Both the position numbers and the translations under genes were made by a program. Below the pieces are notes generated by a model, which was not told the origin of the DNA, searched no databases, and worked only from the letters and a program-made list of their open reading frames with translations. Shown here piece by piece: positions 9,257 to 21,696 of a stretch of 64,000 bases of DNA (its first letter is position 1; each line of letters opens with the position of its first letter). Source of the DNA: an uncultured Alphaproteobacteria bacterium. GTDB lineage: Bacteria; Pseudomonadota; Alphaproteobacteria; Micavibrionales; Micavibrionaceae. The DNA lies in the NCBI GenBank assembly GCA_946480475.1, contig CAMLJM010000008.1:18696-82695 (forward strand). The letters are read 5' to 3'.

Positions 9257-10525
9257 ATGAAACAACGTTCCCGTCCCAAAGGTTCTGTCATTGCTGCCCT
9301 CGATGTGGGGTCCAGTAAAATCGCCTGCTTTATTGCGCGTGTCGTCGATGATGAAGGGCGCTTCCAGATATTGGGTATTGGCCATCAGGCGGCTGTAGGG
9401 ATCAAGGCTGGCACAGTCATTGACCTAGCGGCTGCTGAAGCTTCCATTCGCCAGACCGTGCATGCCGCCGAGAATATGGCGGCCGAAGCCATGAAGGGAT
9501 ATCCCCTGCGCGAAGTCATCATCAATGTGCCGGGCGTTCATGCCAAATCACATAACTTTAATGTCGAGGTTCATACCCTGGGCCATGAGGTCGCCGATAC
9601 GGATATCCGCCGTGCTTTATCGAAAGCGCAGGATCAGGCTGTCACATCGGGCCGCGAACTCGTGCATACTATTCCTGTCGGCTACGGCCTGGATGGTAAC
9701 CAGAGTATCCGCGATCCACGCGGCATGGTGGGGCATAATCTGGGTGTCGATATTCATCTGGTAACCGGTGATACACCGGCCCTGCGTAACTTTGCGACCT
9801 GTATCGAGGCCAGCCATCTGGATATTGCCGCGCTATGCCTTTCCCCATACGCGGCGGGGTTATCCTGCCTCGTCGATGATGAAATGGATTTAGGCTGCAC
9901 GGTTATTGATATGGGCGGTGGCGTCACTTCGTTTGCTGTTTTCCATGGTGGCGCGATGGTCTATGCAGATGCCATTCCTTTGGGGGGGCAACATGTTACC
10001 AGTGATATTGCACGTGGCCTGACAACTTCGATTGCCGATGCTGAGCGCCTGAAAACGCTTTACGGTAACGCTATGGCGACGCTCGCGGACGAAAGCGAAG
10101 TGATTGATGTACCGATTATTGGCGAAGATGACCGCACACATCCAAACCATGTGCCGCGTTCTCTGCTGGTCGGTATTATCCAGCCGCGCCTTGAAGAAAT
10201 ACTTGAGCTTACGCGCGCACGCCTGAATGACAGTGGTGCCGGCCAACTGGCAGGGCGTCGTGTGGTTCTGACAGGCGGTGCCAGCCAGATTCCAGGCCTT
10301 CGTGATCTGGCGCAGCTGGTGCTGGATAAGCAAGTTCGCCAGGGCCGCCCCATCCGTGTATCTGGATTGGCAGAAGCTGTGAATGGTCCCGCCTTTGCAA
10401 CCACCGCAGGCTTGTTGACCTATGTAGCCGAGAGGGGCCATGAAATCCCTGCTGCTGTTACGGCGCAGGCCGCTCCTGGCTCTATGTGGGAGCAGGTAAA
10501 AGTCTGGTTTAAAGAGAACTGGTAA
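9257..10525 (+). CDS. ftsA: Cell division protein FtsA
   Basis: Actin-like membrane tether of the Z ring, 422 residues. Phosphate-binding IAALDVGSSKIACFIA is near the N-terminus, the 1C/SHS2 region follows (REVIINVPGVHAKS), then phosphate-2 VIDMGGGVTSFAVF and the adenosine motif VVLTGGASQIPGL. The C-terminus ends in MWEQVKVWFKENW, an amphipathic aromatic/basic helix of the membrane-targeting kind. No strong ribosome site precedes the ATG. It is followed by 445 noncoding bases before ftsZ. Confidence 0.96.
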   Translation: MKQRSRPKGSVIAALDVGSSKIACFIARVVDDEGRFQILGIGHQAAVGIKAGTVIDLAAAEASIRQTVHAAENMAAEAMKGYPLREVIINVPGVHAKSHNFNVEVHTLGHEVADTDIRRALSKAQDQAVTSGRELVHTIPVGYGLDGNQSIRDPRGMVGHNLGVDIHLVTGDTPALRNFATCIEASHLDIAALCLSPYAAGLSCLVDDEMDLGCTVIDMGGGVTSFAVFHGGAMVYADAIPLGGQHVTSDIARGLTTSIADAERLKTLYGNAMATLADESEVIDVPIIGEDDRTHPNHVPRSLLVGIIQPRLEEILELTRARLNDSGAGQLAGRRVVLTGGASQIPGLRDLAQLVLDKQVRQGRPIRVSGLAEAVNGPAFATTAGLLTYVAERGHEIPAAVTAQAAPGSMWEQVKVWFKENW

Positions 10526-10970
10526 GGTCCCCCGCCTGACATATGGTTGTTTTCTTCGTTTATTTGGTGATTTTTGATTCGTTTTTGCGATAAAACCGAA
10601 AAGTATGAGTCATTTCAGGGGTTTCCCGAATCAAATTGAGTGACAACCTAGTTTTGCACGGGACTGTCAACAGGCCGAAAATGCACTAAATTCATTTTCA
10701 ACAGAACATTAGCCTTCAAAACCCCGCCTTATCCACAGCTTTCTGCCTGCATGCTCTTCACGAATCAGGAGCCCTTTGCCAGACTTCACAAACCTGAGTC
10801 GAATGAGTCACTTAGCGTGCTTCATTCATTTTTAGATTCCACATAAAGAGTGCCTGAACCATGCGTAAATCACTGATATCTGAGCAAAACATCAAGTTTC
10901 GCCCCTTCATAAAAATCAATGAACAGAGATAGAATCACAAGGAGATCAAGCCAATGGAGGAGTCCCCGCC
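10526..10970 (+). promoter_or_regulatory. ftsA-ftsZ intergenic regulatory region rich in GANTC sites
   Basis: 445 bases without a full-length gene. It contains nine GANTC sites (10576-10580, 10607-10611, 10628-10632, 10762-10766, 10796-10800, 10805-10809, 10835-10839, 10932-10936, 10960-10964), against about 1.7 expected by chance. GANTC is the CcrM methylation target in alphaproteobacteria, and in Caulobacter ftsZ transcription depends on GcrA and methylated GANTC. A perfect DnaA-box sequence is also present. No TTAA-N7-TTAA CtrA site was seen. A purine-rich GGAGGAG precedes the ftsZ ATG. Confidence 0.7.
10729..10737 (+). promoter_or_regulatory. DnaA box (TTATCCACA)
   Basis: Exact match to the consensus DnaA-binding nonamer TTATNCACA, about 240 bases upstream of the ftsZ start. 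A single box is not an origin; in this place it could couple ftsZ transcription to DnaA as reported for Caulobacter. One nonamer can also occur by chance. Confidence 0.45.
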
Positions 10971-10974
10971 ATGA
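10954..10974 (+). other. Six-codon leader mini-ORF overlapping the ftsZ start
   Basis: ATG 10954 reads M-E-E-S-P-P-stop, and its TGA overlaps the ftsZ ATG (ATGA at 10971-10974). It has its own ribosome site (AAGGAGA at 10939-10945, 8 bases upstream of the ATG), while the ftsZ ribosome site GGAGGAG lies inside the mini-ORF. The layout is that of a translationally coupled leader, but there is no proof that it is translated. Confidence 0.4.
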
Positions 10975-12818
10975 TTAACATTAGAATGCAGCACAAAGAG
11001 GTGCAGAAATTGTCCCCTAGAATAGCAGTCGTAGGCGTCGGTGGCGCTGGCGGTAATGCCGTCAATAATATGATCAGCGCAGGCCTTGAGGGTTGCGAAT
11101 TCGTGATCTGCAATACAGATGCGCAAGCCATTGAAGGTAGCCTGTGTGAAACCCGCGTTCAGCTGGGCGTCACAGTAACGGGCGGTCTTGGAGCGGGTGC
11201 CCGTCCGGATGTAGGTCGTTCAGCGGCTGAAGAATCTCTGGATGATGTAATGCGTCATCTCGAAGGCTCCAATATGGTTTTCATCACTGCCGGTATGGGT
11301 GGTGGTACAGGTACTGGTGCGGCGCCGGTTGTTGCCCGTGCATGCCGTGATAAGGGCATCCTCACAGTCGGTGTGGTGACCAAACCATTCCACTTCGAAG
11401 GCACGACACGTATGCGTATGGCGGAAGCTGGCATCGAAGAGATGCAACAGTACGTCGATACGCTGATCGTGATCCCGAACCAGAATCTGTTCCGCGTCGC
11501 GAACGAGAAAACTACATTCGCTGAAGCCTTCCGCATGGCCGACAGTGTTCTGCAGGCTGCTGTACGCGGCGTGACGGACCTGATGGTTATGCCCGGTGAA
11601 GTGAACCTGGACTTTGCTGATATCCGTTCCGTTATGCAGGAAATGGGTAAGGCGATGATGGGTGCCGGTGAAGCCACCGGTGAAGGTCGTGCGATTGAGG
11701 CGGCTGAGAAAGCCATCAACAATCCATTGCTGGATGATGTATCGATGAAAGGCGCACGCGCTGTCATCATCAACGTCACAGGCGGCAGCGATCTGACCCT
11801 GTTCGAAATCGACGAGGCCTGCAATCGCATCCGCGACGAAGTAGACCCGAACGCCAACATCATTTTCGGTTCGACCTACAACCCCGCCATGGAAGGCGTT
11901 ATGCGCGTATCCATCGTGGCGACAGGTATCGATGCTGCAGAGGTGAAAAAATCCAAAAGCAATTTCGGTCCGCACATCATCAATGCCGTGACAGCCCAGC
12001 AACAGCAGGTTGATCGCCGTGTTGAGCGTGCTCAGCCGCAAACAGTGCAAGGTTCGATGGAAGAGCCTGCTGTATCGGCTTATGCCCGTAACTATCAGCC
12101 AGCTGTACCTCAGGGTATGAATGTGGCGCGTTCTGCAGCGACAGTGGCTACACGTGCTCCTGTTCAGACTTATTCTGCACCGGCCGTTGCAACAGCACGC
12201 CGCGTGGAAACACAAGTTGTGGAAGCATCTGTAGGTGGTGATCTCTTTGAACAGGAAATCATGCAGCCTGTTTATGAGGCCACAGTAAAAAAGCCTGAAG
12301 CGGCTTCCGTGCCTGCGCCTACATACGTAGCGCAGGGTGGGGCGCAAGAAGTCGCATCTCAATCTGTACGCGGGACGGTATATAACAATGCCTTCATCCC
12401 GCCGCAACCGGTGGAAGTACCGCCGGAAAGCCGCAGCCGCGACGGTATGTTGTCCGGCTACGGCCCGCAATTCAGTGGTCTGGCGGCATCACGCACGCCA
12501 GCACCTGCTGAAGCGCAACCTGCTCAGGGCTATAACCTGCGTCCTCCCGTCCCCGGCGCAGCCAGCACACCTAAGAAACGCGGTCCTTCGATTTTCGAAC
12601 GCTTCACCAGTCAACTGCGCCACCACGGCCATGACGACGAGGAAGTGGCTCAAGAGTCGGTAGCGCCTGCATCTTCACACGTAGAAACCGGTTTGCGGGC
12701 GTCACAACGTCCGCTTCAGGGAAGCCTGAATATCGAAGCGCCTGCGGCAACCCGCCCTGCGGAACCTGCCGACGACGAACTGGATATCCCGGCTTTTCTC
12801 CGTCGCCAAGCCAACTAG
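10971..12818 (+). CDS. ftsZ: Cell division protein FtsZ, long-linker form
   Basis: Tubulin-like GTPase forming the Z ring, 615 residues, clearly longer than the roughly 380 of E. coli. The GTPase core (about residues 14-330) has [15 protein letters not shown], the signature loop [20 protein letters not shown], and the T7 loop region [14 protein letters not shown] (with NLDFADI before it). A Pro/Ala/Gln-rich disordered linker of about 260 residues follows, typical of alphaproteobacteria, ending in the conserved C-terminal peptide [13 protein letters not shown] that binds FtsA and other partners. Start ATG 10971 has GGAGGAG ten bases upstream; ATG at codon 6 is an alternative. An intrinsic terminator follows directly. 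Confidence 0.97.
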   Translation: MINIRMQHKEVQKLSPRIAVVGVGGAGGNAVNNMISAGLEGCEFVICNTDAQAIEGSLCETRVQLGVTVTGGLGAGARPDVGRSAAEESLDDVMRHLEGSNMVFITAGMGGGTGTGAAPVVARACRDKGILTVGVVTKPFHFEGTTRMRMAEAGIEEMQQYVDTLIVIPNQNLFRVANEKTTFAEAFRMADSVLQAAVRGVTDLMVMPGEVNLDFADIRSVMQEMGKAMMGAGEATGEGRAIEAAEKAINNPLLDDVSMKGARAVIINVTGGSDLTLFEIDEACNRIRDEVDPNANIIFGSTYNPAMEGVMRVSIVATGIDAAEVKKSKSNFGPHIINAVTAQQQQVDRRVERAQPQTVQGSMEEPAVSAYARNYQPAVPQGMNVARSAATVATRAPVQTYSAPAVATARRVETQVVEASVGGDLFEQEIMQPVYEATVKKPEAASVPAPTYVAQGGAQEVASQSVRGTVYNNAFIPPQPVEVPPESRSRDGMLSGYGPQFSGLAASRTPAPAEAQPAQGYNLRPPVPGAASTPKKRGPSIFERFTSQLRHHGHDDEEVAQESVAPASSHVETGLRASQRPLQGSLNIEAPAATRPAEPADDELDIPAFLRRQAN

Positions 12819-12843
12819 CCGTTGACGGACGGCTGACAACTTC

Positions 12844-12873
12844 AAAGGGTCTCCTTACGGAGACCCTTTTTTT
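12844..12873 (+). terminator. Intrinsic terminator after ftsZ
   Basis: Perfect inverted repeat of 11-base arms (12844-12854 and 12859-12869) with a TTAC loop, followed by a run of T to 12873. It ends the division-gene transcript. Confidence 0.9.
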
Positions 12874-12886
12874 ACCCAGAAAAATA

Positions 12887-12911
12887 TTGACATAATTTGC
12901 GCTTATATCTT
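12887..12911 (+). promoter_or_regulatory. Candidate sigma-70 promoter for the 81-residue gene
   Basis: A perfect -35 hexamer TTGACA (12887-12892) follows the ftsZ terminator. The best -10 is weaker: TATCTT at 12906-12911 with only a 13-base spacer, or a poor match at 17 bases. Location between a terminator and a gene with a good ribosome site supports a promoter here. Confidence 0.4.
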
Positions 12912-12940
12912 ATGAGGATGCTTCACAAAGGAGTGTGTAC

Positions 12941-13186
12941 ATGCCTACAGAAAACAGAGTATTGGATGTCAAAATCCTCAATAGCAGCAACAACCGTCAG
13001 GCTGTAGAAGATCTGGTGCAAACTTTTGCGCAAGCCGGCAAGGTTGCGGCCATCAATCTGGGGCCAGCATTCATGCGCTATGAGGCGATGTGCCCTCTGA
13101 CAGCGGCTGATTCAATTACGGATACAGAGCTTTCAGCTTTGCGCAGCCTTGGTGCTTCTGCGAACGTGCGTTTGATTCCGCAATAA
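12941..13186 (+). CDS. Small hypothetical protein, 81 residues
   Basis: Starts at ATG 12941 with AAAGGAG seven bases upstream; the in-frame GTG at 12935 overlaps poorly with that site. The soluble, mixed-charge sequence has no membrane segment and one Cys. Predicted alternation of strand and helix (VLDVKILN, then a helix ending FAQAGKVAAIN) could be a compact alpha/beta fold, but I recognise no family. It is a single-gene unit bounded by terminators on both sides, which argues that it is a real independently expressed gene. Confidence 0.65.
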   Translation: MPTENRVLDVKILNSSNNRQAVEDLVQTFAQAGKVAAINLGPAFMRYEAMCPLTAADSITDTELSALRSLGASANVRLIPQ

Positions 13187-13202
13187 TATTCGCGCTTGTT
13201 TA

Positions 13203-13226
13203 AAAAGGGCCTCTAGAGGCCCTTTT
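13203..13226. terminator. Bidirectional intrinsic terminator
   Basis: Perfect 24-base palindrome with 12-base arms centred at 13214/13215; A-run on one side and T-run on the other. It lies between two convergent genes (stop codons at 13186 and 13232) and can end both transcripts. Confidence 0.85.
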
Positions 13227-13231
13227 GTTCA

Positions 13232-13459
13232 TCAAGGTTTGGCAACAGGTTTTGCTGGTGCAGGTGCGGGTGGCGTCTTAACCGCCTTCTTCTGTTGAGG
13301 TGTGGCGGTTTCTTTCAGGGCATCGCTGGCGCTTGTAGCAACAAAGAAGGCTGCGCCTAAACTGAGCAGAATAATGCCCAGAATTGCTGAGGTGCTTAGC
13401 GTTGTTGTGCCGACAACCTGCGGATCGTCACTGAAATCATGAATTTTGTGATCAGCCAT
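13232..13459 (-). CDS. Small single-pass membrane protein, 75 residues
   Basis: An acidic/polar N-terminus of about 25 residues, one hydrophobic segment (about 26-45, ILGIILLSLGAAFFVATSA), then a Lys/Pro/Ala-rich tail ending PAPAPAKPVAKP. No lipobox or cleavage site is evident, so it is probably a signal-anchored inner-membrane protein with a Pro-rich tail. Function unknown. It converges with the 81-residue gene and shares the bidirectional terminator; it is transcribed divergently from lpxC. Confidence 0.6.
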   Translation of the reverse strand: MADHKIHDFSDDPQVVGTTTLSTSAILGIILLSLGAAFFVATSASDALKETATPQQKKAVKTPPAPAPAKPVAKP

Positions 13460-13682
13460 AAAATTCCCCTGTTGCTATTTTACAGATTTATAACACAACC
13501 CTCTGTAACAGACAATAAAATCGGACTCTCAGCGATGTATAGTTAATGCATTGATTTGATTGAATAAAATAACCTCTGTGAATTGTAACACGGCGCAATA
13601 AACCGTGATTTGTTTAGGAAAATGCCCCCTCTTATATTAATCGAACAGAATTAGATTCATCTAATAAAGGCTTTGTGCGCGT

Positions 13683-14609
13683 ATGCAACATACATTGAAA
13701 TCCGCCGTTACTTTTGAAGGTGTCGGCCTGCACAGCGGGCAGAACGTCACCATGACCGTGCATCCGGCACTGCCTGATCAGGGCATCGTTTTTGTACGCA
13801 CCGATGTTAGTGACCGCGACAATGTTGTGTCGGCGCTCTGGAACAGCGTCGTTGATACGCGTCTGTGCACTATGATCGGTAACAAAGACAAAGTGACCGT
13901 GGGTACCATCGAACATTTGATGGCCGCTTTACGCGGTTGCGGCATTGATAACGTGCGCATTGAACTGAATGGTCCGGAAGTGCCTGTTATGGATGGCAGT
14001 TCGGCGCCGTTCGTAAAATCTATCGATGAAGTTGGTACAGTGGCGCAGGCGATGCCGCGTCGTGGTATTAAAGTTCTCAGGGAAATTATTCTGGAAGAGA
14101 ATGGCAAACGTGTTCGTCTCTCACCTGCCCAAGGCAGCGTTTTTGCAGGCCAGATTGAATTCCCGAATGCTGTGATCGGCAAGCAGTTCTTCGAAACCAA
14201 GCTGGTGAACGGTAATTTCCGTCATGACCTTTCCGAAGCCCGTACATTTGGTTTCCTGAAGGATGTTGAAGCCATGCGTGCAGCAGGTCTTGCACGTGGC
14301 GGTTCTCTCGATAACGCCATCGTTCTGGACGAAGGCCGCGTGATGAATAAGGAAGGCTTACGCTTCCACAATGAATTCATCCGTCACAAGCTTCTCGATG
14401 CCGTAGGTGACCTGTTTCTGGCGGGTGGTCCGATTATCGGCGCTTACGAAGGTTTCCGCGCAGGCCACGACATGAATAACAAGATCCTGCATAAGCTTTT
14501 CAGTACAGAAGGCGCCTGGATGCCTGTAGATTTGTTCATGGATGATCCCGAAGCGACTTTCAGCCATATTGCCGGTCATGGCGATGCTTCGACTGTAGCA
14601 CTGGCCTAA
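13683..14609 (+). CDS. lpxC: UDP-3-O-acyl-N-acetylglucosamine deacetylase
   Basis: Zinc-dependent committed step of lipid A synthesis, 308 residues. Motifs: VTFEGVGLHSGQ at the N-terminus, TIEHLMAALRGCGIDNVRIE with the first zinc histidine, PVMDGSSAPFV, and HKLLDAVGDLFLAGGPI with the His/Asp zinc ligands, then RAGHDMNN with the catalytic histidine. The position after ftsZ is the normal alphaproteobacterial one. The 223 bases upstream hold two GANTC sites (GACTC near 13516, GATTC near 13652), so cell-cycle control is possible but not shown. Presence of lpxC implies an LPS-containing outer membrane. Confidence 0.96.
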   Translation: MQHTLKSAVTFEGVGLHSGQNVTMTVHPALPDQGIVFVRTDVSDRDNVVSALWNSVVDTRLCTMIGNKDKVTVGTIEHLMAALRGCGIDNVRIELNGPEVPVMDGSSAPFVKSIDEVGTVAQAMPRRGIKVLREIILEENGKRVRLSPAQGSVFAGQIEFPNAVIGKQFFETKLVNGNFRHDLSEARTFGFLKDVEAMRAAGLARGGSLDNAIVLDEGRVMNKEGLRFHNEFIRHKLLDAVGDLFLAGGPIIGAYEGFRAGHDMNNKILHKLFSTEGAWMPVDLFMDDPEATFSHIAGHGDASTVALA

Positions 14610-14649
14610 GGCCTGATTTTCTTGACTTTTCACATGGTTTTCGGCTTTT

Positions 14650-15636
14650 ATGCCGCCCATGATGCTGCTCCAATCTATGGCTAGATCCGATATATTCGAC
14701 GATATCCGCGCAGGCTTTGCTTACGTGGCGGCGAATGCGCGCCATGTGCGTATCAATCGTGATCGCCTTGTTGAGTACGCGCGTCAATTGCCTGACAGGC
14801 ATCCTTCAACCATCTTTGATACAGACCATCACTATATCGGTAATCCCGAAGATACGGCGGCTTACGTGCTGGCGCTGGATGCGATCAATTACGGTTCCGG
14901 TTATAAGAATATGCTGGCCGCAGAAGGTTGGCCACTGATTGAAGGTTCCATTTACTATAGCGTTTCTGTGCGCCTAAAAAAATGTTTTGAGAAAAAGCCC
15001 CTGACGGCAAAAGATCTTGCGCACATGACATCTGATCATGTGCATGAAATTCTTGAGCTTCCTTACCAGCCACAATCACAGAAAATTGCTGATTTATTTG
15101 CGGCAGGGTTACGTTATCTGGGGCAAATGATTGAGCACGAAAATAGTGGCTGTTTCTTAAGTTTTATCAACGATGCCAATGGTCGTGCGGCGCGTATTGT
15201 GGAACGTCTGGCCAAGCTGCCGCAATTTGCCGACGTGCACGAATATCGGGGGCGCGATATCCCTATTTACAAACGGGCGCAAATTGCTGCGGCTGATCTG
15301 CATTTGGCTTTTAATCATCTGGGCATACATTTGTTCAACGATATGGATCGTTTAACCATGTTTGCGGATAATGGTGTACCACAAATCCTTGAGGCTGAGG
15401 GTGTTTTGGAATACGAACCGGATCTTAAAGCGCGTATTATGCGCGGTGAGGAAATTCCCGGCGGCAGCGACGAAGAAATTGAAATCCGTGCCTGTGCATG
15501 CCAGGCTGTAGAAGAGATGGCTGTTGTGATCGCTAGAAAGCCTGTCTCGATTGACCATACGCTTTGGCACTATCATGCTGAGGATCCGCGTTACCGTGCG
15601 TACCCCAGTCATAAGACTTTGGGCTTGTTTTACTGA
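14650..15636 (+). CDS. Queuosine salvage protein (DUF2419/Qng1-like glycosidase)
   Basis: 328 residues, or 319 if ATG 14677 is the start. Sequence features of the queuosine-salvage family: AAYVLALDAINYGSGYK (the conserved D-x-I-N-x-G/S block), YKRAQIAAADLHLAF, MDRLTMFADNGVPQILEAEG (conserved FAD-y-VP with the proposed catalytic Asp), and GSDEEIEIRACACQAVEEM. Family members release queuine from queuosine 5'-phosphate, allowing recycling of the tRNA base. It is cytoplasmic with no signal. It lies between lpxC and bamD on the same strand with a 40-base gap after lpxC. The family call is mine from memory of the motif set; substrate is inferred. Confidence 0.75.
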   Translation: MPPMMLLQSMARSDIFDDIRAGFAYVAANARHVRINRDRLVEYARQLPDRHPSTIFDTDHHYIGNPEDTAAYVLALDAINYGSGYKNMLAAEGWPLIEGSIYYSVSVRLKKCFEKKPLTAKDLAHMTSDHVHEILELPYQPQSQKIADLFAAGLRYLGQMIEHENSGCFLSFINDANGRAARIVERLAKLPQFADVHEYRGRDIPIYKRAQIAAADLHLAFNHLGIHLFNDMDRLTMFADNGVPQILEAEGVLEYEPDLKARIMRGEEIPGGSDEEIEIRACACQAVEEMAVVIARKPVSIDHTLWHYHAEDPRYRAYPSHKTLGLFY

Positions 15637-15725
15637 TTTTTCTTAGCATATTCAGAGGATTACCCTGTGGATTCTACGGCCTGCTCCTCTTTTCAGAATG
15701 CCGGGAAGGGGCTATTCTTAGGCCC

Positions 15726-16568
15726 ATGAAAAACATGCAAAAACACACACGAAAAATCCTTCTGGTTTCGGCATTCGGCAGCATGATGGTGCTGGCGGCC
15801 TGCGGCTCCTCCGGCGACAAGAAAAAACTGGAGGCGGATAGGCCTGTTGAGTCCCTGTACAATCAGGCGGCTGACTCTCTGGATAAGGGCCAGTATAACG
15901 AAGCTGCGCGCCTGTTCGAGGAAGTCGAACGTCAGCATCCTTATTCGCAGTGGGCCACGCAGGCCGAGATGATGGCGGCGTTCTCATACTATAAAAATAC
16001 ACGTTATGATGAAGCAATCCTGGCGCTGGATCGTTTTATGGAGCTTCATCCCGGCAATCCCAACACCGATTATGCGCTGTACCTGAAGGCGCTCTGTTTC
16101 TATGAACAGATTACCGATGTTGCGCGCGATCAGGAAATGACACAGCTGGCGCTCGAGTCGCTTGAGACTTTGATCAACCGTTATCCCGATAGCCGTTATG
16201 CCCGCGATGCAACTTTAAAACGCGATCTGACACTGGATCACTTGGCCGGCAAGGAAATGGAAATTGGCCGTTATTACCTGAAGGCTAACCAGACCAATGC
16301 CGCCATGAACCGTTTCCTGAGCGTCGTCAGGAATTACCAGACGACAACACACGTGCCGGAAGCGCTTCACCGTCTGGTCGAAATTTACCTGACTCTGGGC
16401 TTGCAGGGTGAAGCCACACGTGTAGCCGCTGTATTGGGGCATAACTATCCCGGCAGCCAATGGTACGAAGACAGCTTTAAACTGCTGACGCCAGAATTGC
16501 GCAAGCAGGTCATGGAAGATCGTTCATGGGTCGATAAAACTGTCGATTCCCTGTTTAAGCCGGAATAG
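15726..16568 (+). CDS. bamD: Outer membrane assembly lipoprotein BamD
   Basis: Lipoprotein of 280 residues with signal peptide and lipobox MVLAACGSS (lipidated Cys about residue 26). The mature part consists of five TPR-like units, beginning ESLYNQAADSLDKGQYNEAA and FEEVERQHPYSQWA, the classic BamD/ComL start, and ends in VDKTVDSLFKPE. It is the essential partner of BamA in inserting outer-membrane beta barrels. It is followed by recN after 21 bases, an arrangement common in alphaproteobacteria. Confidence 0.95.
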   Translation: MKNMQKHTRKILLVSAFGSMMVLAACGSSGDKKKLEADRPVESLYNQAADSLDKGQYNEAARLFEEVERQHPYSQWATQAEMMAAFSYYKNTRYDEAILALDRFMELHPGNPNTDYALYLKALCFYEQITDVARDQEMTQLALESLETLINRYPDSRYARDATLKRDLTLDHLAGKEMEIGRYYLKANQTNAAMNRFLSVVRNYQTTTHVPEALHRLVEIYLTLGLQGEATRVAAVLGHNYPGSQWYEDSFKLLTPELRKQVMEDRSWVDKTVDSLFKPE

Positions 16569-16589
16569 TAACGGAAGAGTAGTGCAGGT

Positions 16590-20577
<3,988 letters not shown>

Positions 20578-20636
20578 AACAAAAATCCTTTACTGAGAGC
20601 ATCATTCTGCCCCGAGTCGAAAAGTGTTTCAACTGT

Positions 20637-21644
20637 CTAGAAGGGTTTAACCTGCCCGCGCACCGCCGCATGGGACAGAAGCTCTTCGAATGCTTGGAAG
20701 AATTTTTGTCGAATATCATCAGTTTCCATCAGGATTTCATGATGGGCACCGGCAATCTCTAACAGGCGCGCATGGGGGATGATTTTTGCAGCACGGCGAA
20801 TGGCATTATTGTCAACCAGCATATCCTTCTCGGCGACTGATAGCAGTACCGGTGTCTTGATATCTTTTAGAAATTGTGCCTGATTGATCAACGCACATGA
20901 TTTCACGGCTTCATATAACCAACGGAAGGTAGGGCTGCCCACTTGTAAGCGCGGATCATGCAGGCACCACGCATTATGAATGGTATCACGCATAGCATCG
21001 CCCGAGAAAATGTTGTGGCCGGGATTATTACGCACCTCTGCCCGCCAGTCGCTGCCGCCAAACACATATGAATTACCCATACACTCATTCAGCGCGGCGG
21101 CCAGAGGTTTATGTAAGAGGGTAGGTATAGCGCGTAAGTCGCGCATACCGAGCATAGGGGCGCTAAATGCCGCACAGGCAAATGTCTCTGGATGTTCGTG
21201 CAGGTAACGAAGGCCAATGTTACCGCCCAAGGAGTGGCCGAGAAGTACTAAAGGAATTCTGCCGACATCAGGATGCACAGCAGAATGCTTCACATATTCC
21301 ATGATGAAATAATGAAAATCAGTAACGTCATCGTCAAAGCTGGTGGAGTGACGTTTATGTGGCGTGTTCTTAAGATGGCGGTCAGAAAGCCCCTGGCCCT
21401 GCCAGTCAATCACCCACAGACTTAAATTGCGCTGCAACAGATCATGCGCCAGCTCAAAATATTTCTCACCGAATTCACTTAAGCCCGGGGCCATGATGAC
21501 AACAGCATCAGGAATGCGGCTGGCAGGGGCTACGGTGCCAAAACGAACCTTGCGGCCTTGCGGATTTGTGAATGTATGCCAGCGCCAGCCTTCGGGCGGC
21601 AGAAAGCGGGACTCAAGAGAGGGTAGGGATAGGGCAGGTTTCAT
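20637..21644 (-). CDS. Alpha/beta hydrolase, monoacylglycerol-lipase/lysophospholipase type (copy 1)
   Basis: 335 residues, no signal peptide. Family pattern: PEGWRWHTFTNPQGRKVRFG at the start, VVIMAPGLSEFGEKYFELA (oxyanion region HG replaced by PG), WVIDWQGQGLSDR, nucleophile elbow LLGHSLGGNIGLRYL (Ser in GHSLG), LLSVAEKDMLVDN with the acid, and a terminal GAHHEILMETD with the catalytic His. All triad positions appear present. It is the last of three tandem related hydrolases reading right to left (22732, 21697, 20637). Substrate unknown; a long-chain acylglycerol or lysolipid is the family default. Confidence 0.85.
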   Translation of the reverse strand: MKPALSLPSLESRFLPPEGWRWHTFTNPQGRKVRFGTVAPASRIPDAVVIMAPGLSEFGEKYFELAHDLLQRNLSLWVIDWQGQGLSDRHLKNTPHKRHSTSFDDDVTDFHYFIMEYVKHSAVHPDVGRIPLVLLGHSLGGNIGLRYLHEHPETFACAAFSAPMLGMRDLRAIPTLLHKPLAAALNECMGNSYVFGGSDWRAEVRNNPGHNIFSGDAMRDTIHNAWCLHDPRLQVGSPTFRWLYEAVKSCALINQAQFLKDIKTPVLLSVAEKDMLVDNNAIRRAAKIIPHARLLEIAGAHHEILMETDDIRQKFFQAFEELLSHAAVRGQVKPF

Positions 21645-21696
21645 AGTAGCAATATGATAATACAGCTTGTGAATGAAGCATAGGGGGCATTAGGGC

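Noticed and set aside
10729..10737. A replication origin near the DnaA box
   Set aside because: Only one perfect box, no AT-rich unwinding element or nearby dnaA/dnaN/hemE genes.
11220..12470. A 416-codon open frame antisense to ftsZ
   Set aside because: It mirrors the codon bias of ftsZ, is rich in Cys/His/Arg, has no ribosome site and lies wholly within a certain gene.
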